A DNA stretch of 8,268 nucleotides from DASQVO01 sp035640715 (GTDB lineage: Bacteria; Actinomycetota; Actinomycetes; Streptosporangiales; Streptosporangiaceae). The first letter of the stretch is position 1. Each line of letters starts with the position of its first letter. The stretch is from assembly GCA_035640715.1 (NCBI GenBank), contig DASQVO010000308.1:1-8268 (forward strand), in the 5' to 3' direction. Below the pieces are notes generated by a model that was not told the DNA's origin, did no database searches, and saw only the letters and a list, made by a program, of their open reading frames with translations. Below are positions 1 to 5,824 of the stretch, piece after piece. A program made the position numbers and the translations under genes.

Positions 1-621
1 GTTGCCCTCCCCCTCGCCGGCCACCAGGTTCAAAACCCCCCGGCCCGCGGGCCCAGCTACGGCGGCGTGCGGGTCGGCGTCGAACCGCCTGGTGGTGAGC
101 CAGTGGTATCTGCGCGCGGTCCCAGACGCCTCGTTCATCCCCTGCTGCACCACCGCCCACGAGCCGTCATCCGCCAGCAGGAAGCAGTGATGGTAGACCT
201 GGAATCCGTCCTGCAAGGCCGACGAGTCCACCTTGGCGGTCAGCCGGCTGGCCCGGACCAGCGGGCCGGCATCCAGCCCGGTCCGCCAGCAGGCGGCCTC
301 GATCTCCGCCGGGGCTGCGCGGGAAGCCCGGCCCTTGCCTCCCGCCACCGTCAGGCCGACCTGCGGTTCGATCCCCCTCAGGCCCTCCTTCAGGGCGCCG
401 CACACCGTGGTGGTCACCCCGCTGGAATGCCAGTCGAACCCCAGCACGCACCCGAACGCCTGGAACCACACTGGATCGGACAGCCGCCGCAGCAGCCCGC
501 CCGGACCCTCTTCGGCCGCCACCGCCAGGCTGGTCTCCCGGGCCAGCGCCGTCATCCGCTCAAACAGCCACCGCGGTGCATGGCCGCCATGAAGCGGCAG
601 ATCCGCATGACCGGTGCGCAT
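1..621 (-). CDS. DUF763 family protein, N-terminal 207 codons (runs off left edge)
   Basis: The frame is open from the ATG at 619-621 to base 1 with no stop, so the 3' end lies outside the window. The start MRTGHADLPLHGG, followed by APRWLFERM (residues 15-23), is the characteristic opening of DUF763 proteins. Further family blocks are FQAFGCVLGFDWHSSGVTTT (53-72), CGALKEG (74-80), KVDSSALQDGFQVYHH (130-145), WAVVQQGMN (155-163) and ARRYHW (169-174). DUF763 is a conserved archaeal and bacterial family without an agreed biochemical function, and I do not assign one. The frame stays open upstream to an ATG at 747, which would add 42 residues, but homologous proteins begin at the MRTG motif and a TACCCT box sits 6 nt before that ATG, so I prefer 621. 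No Shine-Dalgarno is visible there, which suggests leaderless translation. Family assignment is from remembered motif similarity. Confidence 0.88.
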   Translation of the reverse strand, partial: MRTGHADLPLHGGHAPRWLFERMTALARETSLAVAAEEGPGGLLRRLSDPVWFQAFGCVLGFDWHSSGVTTTVCGALKEGLRGIEPQVGLTVAGGKGRASRAAPAEIEAACWRTGLDAGPLVRASRLTAKVDSSALQDGFQVYHHCFLLADDGSWAVVQQGMNEASGTARRYHWLTTRRFDADPHAAVAGPAGRGVLNLVAGEGEGN

Positions 622-627
622 AAGGCA

Positions 628-633
628 AGGGTA
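628..633 (-). promoter_or_regulatory. Candidate -10 box of a leaderless promoter for the DUF763 gene
   Basis: TACCCT on the minus strand ends 6 nt before the ATG at 621, which places the expected transcription start on or next to the A of the start codon. No Shine-Dalgarno lies in this interval. The -35 side is weak (a TGA-containing hexamer 17 nt upstream). The same spacing recurs upstream of the AHSA1-like gene. Confidence 0.4.
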
Positions 634-756
634 GGTGAACGCGAAACAGCCATCACACCCCGGCAGGCCAGCGAAGATCACCCCTGCCTTCCACGCCACC
701 GGGCGCGGGAACCGGGCGAACCGCTCGAGGCGGACTCGGAGGTCCATTTCCGCCTG

Positions 757-777
757 CTAAGCCCCGGGGAGCCTTAG
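757..777 (-). terminator. Weak hairpin downstream of the AHSA1-like gene
   Basis: CTAAG and CTTAG arms enclose a GC-rich core (CTCCCCGGGG) that can extend the stem past one bulged base. It lies 20 nt after the stop of the AHSA1-like gene on the minus strand. No T-run follows, so termination is only possible, not shown. The rest of the interval between this gene and DUF763 shows nothing else. Confidence 0.25.
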
Positions 778-797
778 GGAGCGTTATTCAAAACCGG

Positions 798-1277
798 CTA
801 GCGAACACGGGCCTGGTTATAGCCTGCCTCGACGAGCGCTGTGAGATTCGCGAGCGACATCCGCGTGCCGGTCTCATTGTCGGCGGCGGCCACGCCGCTA
901 GGTATCCCTTCATGCAGGAAGAGAACTTCGGTCCCGCCATCTGCATCAGCGAGCGTTGTCGTAATTGTCATCTCGCCGCGTAGTTCGGGATCGATGGTCT
1001 CGAATTCGAGCACTTCAACCACTTGCTCGTTTGGCACAAGCTTCGCGAAGTGGCCGTGGTACGTGTCGGTATGCGCTGTCGTCTTCCCGGTCCCGGTCGG
1101 CGCATCGTAGGTCAGCGAGACACGGAACGAGCCACCCTCGCGAGCATCGAACTCATGTACCTGGCAGGTCATACCCGCAGGCACCCGCCACTTTGCGATC
1201 GAATCCGCATCGAGTAGCGCGCGGTACACCGCCGCACGGGGCGCGTTGATGTGGCCAGCGACGCGGGTGGAACTCAT
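798..1277 (-). CDS. AHSA1/SRPBCC-domain protein
   Basis: This 159-residue protein matches the AHSA1-like branch of the SRPBCC (START/Bet v1-like) superfamily, which forms a helix-grip fold around a hydrophobic pocket. Visible family signs are the opening strand with INAPRAAVYRALLD (10-23), the small helix DADSIAKW (24-31), a GGSFRVSLTY strand (48-57), the GHFAKLVPNEQVVE segment (75-88), EMTITTTLADADGGTEVLFLHEGIP (102-126) and a C-terminal amphipathic helix (about 136-154). Length is normal for a complete single domain. Such proteins are soluble, and their ligands or partners vary, so no substrate can be named. The frame could begin at a TTG two codons earlier (1283), but the ATG at 1275-1277 lies exactly 6 nt after a TACAAT box, favouring a leaderless ATG start. 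The domain call is strong; the specific function is unknown. Confidence 0.87.
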   Translation of the reverse strand: MSSTRVAGHINAPRAAVYRALLDADSIAKWRVPAGMTCQVHEFDAREGGSFRVSLTYDAPTGTGKTTAHTDTYHGHFAKLVPNEQVVEVLEFETIDPELRGEMTITTTLADADGGTEVLFLHEGIPSGVAAADNETGTRMSLANLTALVEAGYNQARVR

Positions 1278-1283
1278 GTCCAA

Positions 1284-1289
1284 ATTGTA
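1284..1289 (-). promoter_or_regulatory. Candidate -10 box, leaderless promoter of the AHSA1-like gene
   Basis: TACAAT on the minus strand matches the -10 consensus at five of six positions and ends 6 nt before the ATG at 1277. There is no Shine-Dalgarno between them. No good TTGACA-like -35 is visible 16-18 nt upstream. Confidence 0.5.
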
Positions 1290-1312
1290 TGCCCAGGAGG
1301 GGCCGATGGTAG

Positions 1313-1384
1313 GCCGAGGATCCGCGCGGTATAGCAGATGTTGAACTGGCGACGCACCTCGCCGTCGCTCTAGGCGATGATGGC
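1313..1384 (-). pseudogene. Nudix hydrolase remnant
   Basis: One minus-strand frame reads AIIA, a TAG stop at 1370-1372, then SDGEVRRQFNICYTARILG. This resembles the HVIAYSDGEVRQQF...ARP segment that follows the Nudix box in many actinobacterial Nudix (MutT-like) hydrolases. The stop falls where those proteins carry a tyrosine, so a TAC-to-TAG change would explain it. There is no Nudix box (GX5EX7REUXEEXGU) upstream and no C-terminal continuation, so only about 24 codons survive. The fragment lies between the sulfatase remnant and the promoter of the AHSA1-like gene. The match is short and from memory, so it is a moderate call. Confidence 0.5.
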
Positions 1385-1640
1385 CCCATCTCGCTTCCAG
1401 AATCAGATAGCAGCTGCGGCGTGCTCAAAGGCCACGTGGCCGGGTCGGTGCCCATCCCGCCGTCACGGCTCCGGAGAAGTGGACGGGCCGCACTGGTCCG
1501 CACCGTCGCCTGCCCCGTCCCCGGGCAGGCCCGCGCCCGGCTGCATGGAGCACGTGCCTGAACCGCTAAAACATTGTGAGCTTCGTCATCGTCAATCCCG
1601 GCCACCTTCTCCGGGTGGTCAAACGCAGCCTGAAGACAGT
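1385..1640. other. Non-coding decayed interval with a GC hairpin
   Basis: About 255 bases between the sulfatase and Nudix remnants contain no reading frame that I recognise on either strand. Open frames exist but only because the DNA is GC-rich. A perfect 8-bp stem, GCCTGCCC (1508-1515) with GGGCAGGC (1523-1530) and a 7-nt loop, is the only structure seen. It has no T-run. The interval is probably the eroded remainder of the genes flanking it. Confidence 0.45.
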
Positions 1641-2170
1641 GCGGTACCAGCCGCACTGATCGGCGGATGCCTCGCCGGGCGCCGACGTCGATCTGCGGAA
1701 AGACCCCGTCCCGCCAGGCGGCTTTCTCCCACGCCTCGGCGAGTTCCCTGACCACGTCCGGGAACTCCTCGGACAGGTCGTCGATCTCAGTGGGGTCGCG
1801 CTCGATGTCGTACAGCGCCCACCTGTCCTCGGCATACGGGGTGCCCAACTGGTGCAGCGTGACCAGCTTGTACGGGTGACGGTGTCTCCGGCGGGAACAA
1901 GCCGTCGGCCTTCTGCTTGGCGAACCGCTTCTCGCGCAGCGCGTCCCAGCCGTCGCCGTACCGTCCGCGATGCCGGGCGATGTCGGCGGCCTTGGCCTGC
2001 AGCGGGGCGTGTACCGCGTTGTGCGCCAGGTACAGGAAGAACGGCTTGTCGGCCTCGTGCGCTCTCAGCGAGGTGAGCATGCTGATGGCATGGTCGGTGC
2101 AGTCGTCGGTGTGGTAGTAGTCGGCGGGCAGCTCGTCGATGTCGAGCGGGGAATTGTCCAGGCTCAACGA
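1640..2170 (-). pseudogene. Arylsulfatase remnant: two out-of-phase fragments
   Basis: The first piece (about 2170 to 1877) reads SLSLDNSPLDIDELPADYYH, then DHAISMLTSLRAHEADKPFF, LYLAHNAVHAPLQAKAADIA and GWDALREKRFAKQKADGLFP. This is the middle part of a type I (formylglycine-dependent) sulfatase. The second piece (about 1878 down to 1640), one frame away, reads HPYKLVTLHQLGTPYAEDRW, then ALYDIERDPTEIDDLSEEFP and VRELAEAWEKAAW, which is the typical end of the catalytic domain. Between them a normal enzyme has a long stretch including the SDNG-type metal-binding region; it is gone, with the junction at about 1873-1885. The N-terminal CxPxR motif that becomes formylglycine is also absent: homology begins exactly where the upstream small gene ends. 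C-terminal similarity fades after about 1640. It cannot encode an active sulfatase. Extents are approximate. Confidence 0.85.
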
Positions 2171-2490
2171 GATGCCATCATCATCAGCTGCCGCTCCCAC
2201 TCTCGGCGGGCGTGCGGACCCAGTAGCCGCCGCAGCCGGGGCCACATGCTGATCAATGACTCGCGGTGCACGAACCGCTCAAGATCCTCCCGCTGCGCTT
2301 CCGCAAGGAGCAACGCATACAGGACAAGGCGCTGCTCACTATCGCTCACGTCGTACACGCGCCGGCCCGACCAGGCCACATGCAGCGGCAGTTCGATCAT
2401 GCCCGCATCCGGGCCCTTCAGGTCTTCCAGAGAAGCTGGCAGGCGACGCCCGTACTCGCTCCATCGCGGCGGCAGAGCACCAGATCCCAT
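2164..2490 (-). CDS. Conserved actinobacterial protein of unknown function (108 aa)
   Basis: The protein resembles a family of roughly 110-residue actinomycete proteins with the pattern LPxRWxxYGxxLPxSLxDLxGP...ELPLHVAWSGxRxYD...LYxLxLAEAQREDLxxFxxxxxLxxxWPxLRxLxxxxxRxxWE. Here those blocks lie at residues 6-28, 33-47, 58-73 and 78-99. It is predicted soluble and largely helical in its second half, with no signal peptide, membrane segment or catalytic motif that I can see. I do not assign a function. It starts 69 nt after the encapsulin stop, on the same strand, but a GATAAT box 7 nt before its ATG suggests its own leaderless promoter; a GGGAGG further upstream is too distant to be a good ribosome site. 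Its last residues (LMMMASR) abut the sulfatase remnant, so the extreme C-terminus may have been replaced at that junction. Confidence 0.75.
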   Translation of the reverse strand: MGSGALPPRWSEYGRRLPASLEDLKGPDAGMIELPLHVAWSGRRVYDVSDSEQRLVLYALLLAEAQREDLERFVHRESLISMWPRLRRLLGPHARREWERQLMMMASR

Positions 2491-2497
2491 GCAGGCA

Positions 2498-2503
2498 ATT
2501 ATC
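2498..2503 (-). promoter_or_regulatory. Candidate -10 box for the 108-aa protein gene
   Basis: GATAAT on the minus strand matches TATAAT at five positions and ends 7 nt before the ATG at 2490. This would give a leaderless or nearly leaderless transcript. No clear -35 was found. Confidence 0.4.
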
Positions 2504-2558
2504 CTCCCTTCCGCACGTCAGGAGGACAGGCACGCCGTGCACATCACCCACTGCGGGA

Positions 2559-3359
2559 CTACGGCTGCGGGCTGAACGCCACACCGGCCTCGGGCGTGTA
2601 GACGAGGAAGGTCATGGATTCGGTGAAGTACAGCTCCACGTTCGTCGCGTCGTGGGAAAGGTAGCCGATCGAGGTGTCCTGGCCGAGGTGGAGGGAGTAG
2701 TCACCGCCGCGGGCCGACAGCAGGAAGGCCCCGTCGATGGCCGGGGCCCAGAGGATCTCATCAACCAGACGGTCGAGCTGCTCGCGGATCGGGTACCCGT
2801 AATCAGAGGTCACACTGACGGCGGCGTACGCGTCGGCGCTGAGGACGAGGGAGTACGGGCCGCTGACGCCGGCCATCCGCAGGGCGGCGAGCGCCTGGGC
2901 GACGGCGTTGGGGTAGGCGTGGGCGTCGGCAGGCAGGGCCAGTGCTGGGTTGGAGGTGGCGGCCCGGATGCCGGTGATGCCGGCTGCCGGGTATCCCTCG
3001 AAGATCGCCCGGTCCTCGGCGTAGGCGATCACCTTCGCCGCGTCCTTCAGCGGCTGCCAGTCCGGGTCCTGCGCGCCCCGCTCGACGTCGTCGATGGCCT
3101 GGCGGCTCAGGGTGAACGGCGCCCGCAGCTCGACCAGGGGCTGGGCCTGGCGGAGGCGGGCGGTGATTCCTTGCCCCGGGGCCTCGACCTCACCCAGATG
3201 GCCGGTTCCGATGGCGGCCAAGCTGGGGCCGTCTGGTCCGGCGACGTCGGCGATCCGGCGGCCGGCCAGGTAGCTGGTGAACGTGCGCCGTGCCTCGTCC
3301 TCGATGCTGGCCCACGCGGCCTCGGAAACCGGGGCGAGCTCGCGGTGCAGGTTGTTCAT
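2559..3359 (-). CDS. Family 1 encapsulin shell protein (CFP29/linocin M18 type)
   Basis: This 266-residue protein self-assembles into an icosahedral protein nanocompartment; family 1 shells of this length are normally 60-subunit, HK97-fold particles. It closely follows the mycobacterial CFP29 pattern: MNNLHRELAPVSEAAWASIE (1-20) is the N-terminal helix that contacts cargo, then RTFTSYLAGRR (25-35), PFTLSRQAIDDVERG (81-95), AEDRAIFEGY (114-123), SNPALALP (136-143), GPYSLVLSADAY (167-178), YPIREQLDRLVD (189-200), WAPAIDGAFLLSARGGD (204-220) and the terminal strand ELYFTESMTFLVYTPEAGVA (242-261). Length and both termini are complete. The ATG overlaps the peroxidase stop (ATGA), and GAGGAG at 3369-3374 sits 9 nt upstream, so it is translated with the peroxidase from one mRNA. 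No other cargo gene, such as a ferritin-like protein, is seen nearby. Confidence 0.97.
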   Translation of the reverse strand: MNNLHRELAPVSEAAWASIEDEARRTFTSYLAGRRIADVAGPDGPSLAAIGTGHLGEVEAPGQGITARLRQAQPLVELRAPFTLSRQAIDDVERGAQDPDWQPLKDAAKVIAYAEDRAIFEGYPAAGITGIRAATSNPALALPADAHAYPNAVAQALAALRMAGVSGPYSLVLSADAYAAVSVTSDYGYPIREQLDRLVDEILWAPAIDGAFLLSARGGDYSLHLGQDTSIGYLSHDATNVELYFTESMTFLVYTPEAGVAFSPQP

Positions 3360-4447
3360 TGCGGAGTGCTCCTCTTCAGGTCGCCGATTCCGAGCGAACC
3401 ATTCGGCAGGGACGATGTGCCGGGGGCGGCCGCGGCTTCGGGCGGTGCAGCGCCGTCAGCCGGCACCGCGGACGGCGCGCGGGCAGCGGCGGTGGCATCC
3501 GGCGGGTCGGGCAGGTTGTCGAGGAAATCGGCCGACGGCGCGAAGAACAGGGTCCCGGTCACGGCGGTGGAGAAATCCAGGATCCGGTCGTAATTGCCGG
3601 GCGGGTTGCCAATGAACATGTTCACCAGCATCTGCTCGGTCACGCTGGGGCTAGCCGCGTACCCGATGTAATAGGTACCGAATTCACCGCTCCCGGCGGA
3701 GCCGAACGGCATGTTGGCTCGCAGGATCTGCCGCTGGGTGCCATCGGGCTCGATGATGGTGTTGAGCGCGACATGGGAATTGGCGGGCTTGACCTCATCG
3801 GGAAGCTCGATGTCGGACAGCTTGGTACGGCCGATCACCCGTTCCTGCTCCTCGACGGACAGGGCGTCCCATGCCTCCATGTCGTGCAGGTATTTCTGCA
3901 CGATGACATAACTGCCGCCGGTGAAGTCCGGGTCTTCCGGGCCGACGAGGGCCGCGGCCTCGCCGGCCCGTCCGGCGGGGCTTTCCGTCCCATCGACGAA
4001 GCCGATCAGGTCGCGTTCGTCGAAGTACCGGAAACCGTGTACCTCGTCCTGAACGGTGACGAATCCGCCGAGCCGGTTCATGACCTGAGTGGCGAATTCA
4101 AAGCAGAGGTCCATCTGGTTGGCCCGGATGTGAAAGAGCAGATCACCCGGCGTGGCGACGGCCCGGTGCTTGGAACCGTGCAGCTCACGGAACGGATGCA
4201 GCTCGGCAGGGCGCGGGCCGGCGAACAAACGGTCCCAGAGCACTGATCCGATGCCGGCTACGCACGCCAGGTCCGCCTCCGGGAGCCGGAAACCGACCGA
4301 CCTCTGCAGGGCCGGCACGTCGGCGAGCACATCCCGCGCGGCCGCTTCCCCGCCCGGGTTCACCGTCAGCACGAGGAAGATCGCCGCGGTCCTCAGCGGC
4401 GTGACCACCGGCTGCGGCTCAGGCGGCGGCTGCTGCGATCCTGCCAT
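3356..4447 (-). CDS. dypB: DyP-type heme peroxidase with encapsulin-targeting tail
   Basis: The 363-residue enzyme belongs to the dye-decolorizing peroxidases (B-type), which use heme and hydrogen peroxide to oxidise dyes, phenolics and metals. The two ferredoxin-like halves are intact. Key residues are the GFVDG motif (149-153) with distal Asp152, proximal heme ligand His225 in NSHVALN, distal Arg243 in ILRANMPFG and Asn245. These sit one position before the corresponding D153, H226, R244 and N246 of Rhodococcus jostii DypB. After the catalytic domain (to about 312) comes a flexible Pro/Ala-rich linker (313-349), ending in GSLGIGDLKRSTPQ (350-363), the canonical cargo-loading peptide that binds the inner wall of encapsulin shells. 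The encapsulin gene follows with a 4-nt overlap. The ATG at 4447 has only imperfect purine-rich sequence upstream (GGGAG 11 nt away, GGGAAG 2 nt away). There is no signal peptide, so it acts in the cytosol inside the shell. Confidence 0.96.
   Translation of the reverse strand: MAGSQQPPPEPQPVVTPLRTAAIFLVLTVNPGGEAAARDVLADVPALQRSVGFRLPEADLACVAGIGSVLWDRLFAGPRPAELHPFRELHGSKHRAVATPGDLLFHIRANQMDLCFEFATQVMNRLGGFVTVQDEVHGFRYFDERDLIGFVDGTESPAGRAGEAAALVGPEDPDFTGGSYVIVQKYLHDMEAWDALSVEEQERVIGRTKLSDIELPDEVKPANSHVALNTIIEPDGTQRQILRANMPFGSAGSGEFGTYYIGYAASPSVTEQMLVNMFIGNPPGNYDRILDFSTAVTGTLFFAPSADFLDNLPDPPDATAAARAPSAVPADGAAPPEAAAAPGTSSLPNGSLGIGDLKRSTPQ
3369..3374 (-). promoter_or_regulatory. Ribosome binding site of encapsulin inside the targeting-peptide codons
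   Basis: GAGGAG on the minus strand, 9 nt before the encapsulin ATG, lies within the LKRS codons of the peroxidase targeting peptide. The same bases therefore encode part of the cargo tag and recruit ribosomes for the shell gene. Confidence 0.8.
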
Positions 4448-4470
4448 CGCTTCCCAGGCTCCCTTCCCCC

Positions 4471-4496
4471 GTTATGAGGCAAGCCTGCCACAGGCT
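4471..4496 (-). promoter_or_regulatory. Possible promoter/operator of the peroxidase-encapsulin operon
   Basis: Upstream of the peroxidase ATG lies a perfect inverted repeat, AGCCTG (4482-4487) and CAGGCT (4491-4496) with a 3-nt spacer. A CATAAC hexamer (minus strand, 4471-4476) could be a -10. If so, the repeat would lie between -10 and -35, a position typical of a repressor site. The -35 is not convincing, and no known regulator box (Fur, OxyR, DtxR/IdeR) is matched. Confidence 0.3.
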
Positions 4497-4659
4497 CACA
4501 CATCCCGGGTGCCCTGGTAAACGACGGCTTTCATCAGGCATTCGGTACCCGTCGCAGTCGCCGTGAACCGCGCCTGGCGGGATCAGAATCCGGCCACGGC
4601 CACCTTGCCGGTCATCCGGCCTTCCCCGTCCGTCGCATGAGTGTCTGCGACCGTATGGC

Positions 4660-4679
4660 AGGCCGGGTCACCCAGGCCT
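4660..4679 (-). terminator. Hairpin just after the cystathionine gamma-lyase-like gene
   Basis: On the minus strand AGGCC-T-GGG, loop TGA, CCC-GGCCT can form an 8-bp stem with one bulge. It begins 8 nt after the stop codon at 4688. There is no T-run after it, as is common in GC-rich actinomycetes. With the roughly 240-nt gap to the peroxidase gene, it suggests the two genes are separately transcribed. Confidence 0.4.
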
Positions 4680-4687
4680 CGTTCCGG

Positions 4688-5824
4688 TTAATCAACCGGC
4701 TCACCGGCGGCCGCGAGGCTCTTATCGATATCGGCCAGGAGGTCGGCGAGCGGCTCGATCCCGGCGGACAGCCGGATCAGGGTCTCAGGCGCCGTCTCCG
4801 AGGACCACCGGGCGCGCCGTTCCCATGCGGACTCCACGCCGCCGAAGCTCGTCGCCGGCAGGATGATCCGTGAAGCCGCCACCACGGCATCAGCATCGGC
4901 GGCGGTCCCGTCAAGCTCGAAGGACAGCAGCGGGCCGAACCCGCGCGGCATCTGCCGCCGCGCGATGGCGAGCGTGGACTGCTCGGTGCCGGGATAGTGG
5001 ACCGCGCGGACCCGGGGATCGGCGGCAAGGTGCCCGGCGATCGCGAGCGCGTTCTCGGACTGGCGGGTGATGCGCAGGGCCAGGGTCTTGAGCCCGCGCA
5101 GCGCCAGCCAGCTTTCGAAAGGGCCCGGGATTCCCCCGCCCACCGCCCGCCAGCCCCGGAGATTTTCCAGCAGCGCCTCGTCGCGGGTGATGACCGCGCC
5201 GAGCAGCAGGTCCGAGTGCCCGGAAGCCGCCTTGGTCAGCGAGCACAGCGAGGCGATTGCTCCCAGCTCGAGCGGCTGTTGCAGGAGTCCCGTCGCGACG
5301 GTGTTATCGACGATCATGGGCGCGCCCGCGGCTGAGGCCAGCCTGCCGAGCGCCGCCAGATCGGCGACCCGCAGCAGCGGATTGGTCGGCGTCTCCGCCC
5401 AGAGCACCGCCGGCCCGCGGCCGAGTTCCCGCTCCACCTGGGCGAGGTCGAGAATGTCGACGGGGACCGGCTCGGCGCCGTACGGCCGGAGCCAGTCAGC
5501 GAGCGTGCGGGTGTTGTAGTACCCATCGTCCGGCAGCACGATCCGCTGCCTGCCCTTGGCCAGGGCGAGCATCAGCGCCATCGACGCGGCCTGGCCCGAG
5601 GCGAAGACGACCGCTTCCGCGTCCTCCATGGCGCCGAGCGCCTGCTCAAGCGCTTCCCAGCCCGGGTTGCCATTCCGCCCGTAGGCACGGGCCGGGTCTG
5701 GCTCGCCCCACGAGGCGTAGACGCTCGTCGGCACCAGCGGCGGGACGACGGGATGACCGGGCAGCCGTTCCGTCCCGGCATGGATCACCCTCGACTCCGC
5801 TGACGGCTCGCTCATGCCCTCCAT
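4688..5824 (-). CDS. Cystathionine gamma-lyase/synthase family PLP enzyme
   Basis: The 378-residue protein is a Cys/Met-metabolism PLP-dependent enzyme (fold type I, cytosolic, normally tetrameric). Members make or break the C-S bonds of cystathionine, homocysteine or methionine. Visible active-site parts are YGRNGNP (48-54, the Y-x-R pair that reaches the neighbouring subunit's cofactor phosphate), SGQAA (76-80, phosphate loop), the cofactor-stacking tyrosine region GYYNTRTL (101-108), ETPTNP (144-149), Asp173 in VDNT (pairs with the pyridine nitrogen), Lys198 in SLTKAASGHSD (Schiff-base lysine) and RLSAGIE (351-357, substrate carboxylate arginine). Length is normal. The sequence after Lys198 is AASGHSD rather than the common YLGGHSD, which fits a divergent actinomycete subgroup usually labelled cystathionine gamma-lyase; the exact reaction cannot be decided. 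Two ATGs are possible (5824 and 5815); 5824 has GGGGG four bases upstream and is used here. Confidence 0.9.
   Translation of the reverse strand: MEGMSEPSAESRVIHAGTERLPGHPVVPPLVPTSVYASWGEPDPARAYGRNGNPGWEALEQALGAMEDAEAVVFASGQAASMALMLALAKGRQRIVLPDDGYYNTRTLADWLRPYGAEPVPVDILDLAQVERELGRGPAVLWAETPTNPLLRVADLAALGRLASAAGAPMIVDNTVATGLLQQPLELGAIASLCSLTKAASGHSDLLLGAVITRDEALLENLRGWRAVGGGIPGPFESWLALRGLKTLALRITRQSENALAIAGHLAADPRVRAVHYPGTEQSTLAIARRQMPRGFGPLLSFELDGTAADADAVVAASRIILPATSFGGVESAWERRARWSSETAPETLIRLSAGIEPLADLLADIDKSLAAAGEPVD

Noticed and set aside
622..747. 42-residue N-terminal extension of the DUF763 protein from ATG 747
   Set aside because: DUF763 homologues begin at the MRTG-like motif, and a -10 box lies within the extension 6 nt before ATG 621.
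67..777. Plus-strand open frame (236 codons) over the DUF763 gene
   Set aside because: The minus strand in the same place carries unmistakable DUF763 motifs; the plus frame is low-complexity Arg/Pro/Gly.
1385..1640. Transposase or insertion sequence causing the decay around the sulfatase remnant
   Set aside because: No terminal inverted repeats, target duplications or transposase motifs could be found, so deletion without an element is simpler.
1153..1848. One continuous minus-strand frame joining the sulfatase C-terminal piece to sequence inside the AHSA1-like gene
   Set aside because: Only its first ~70 codons look like a protein family; the rest is out of frame with the AHSA1-like gene and the Nudix remnant, so the fusion is an accident of the lack of stops.
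2256..3593. Long plus-strand open frame (445 codons) antisense to encapsulin
   Set aside because: It mirrors the codon bias of the encapsulin gene on the other strand, has no recognisable domain and no proper start context. It is a GC-rich shadow.
3290..4246. Plus-strand open frame (318 codons) antisense to the peroxidase
   Set aside because: It is the antisense shadow of a fully conserved DyP gene, and its composition is Arg/Gly-rich without motifs.
4448..4687. Plus-strand small genes in the gap between the peroxidase and the PLP enzyme
   Set aside because: The short open frames there have no family resemblance and run into the antisense of the flanking genes.
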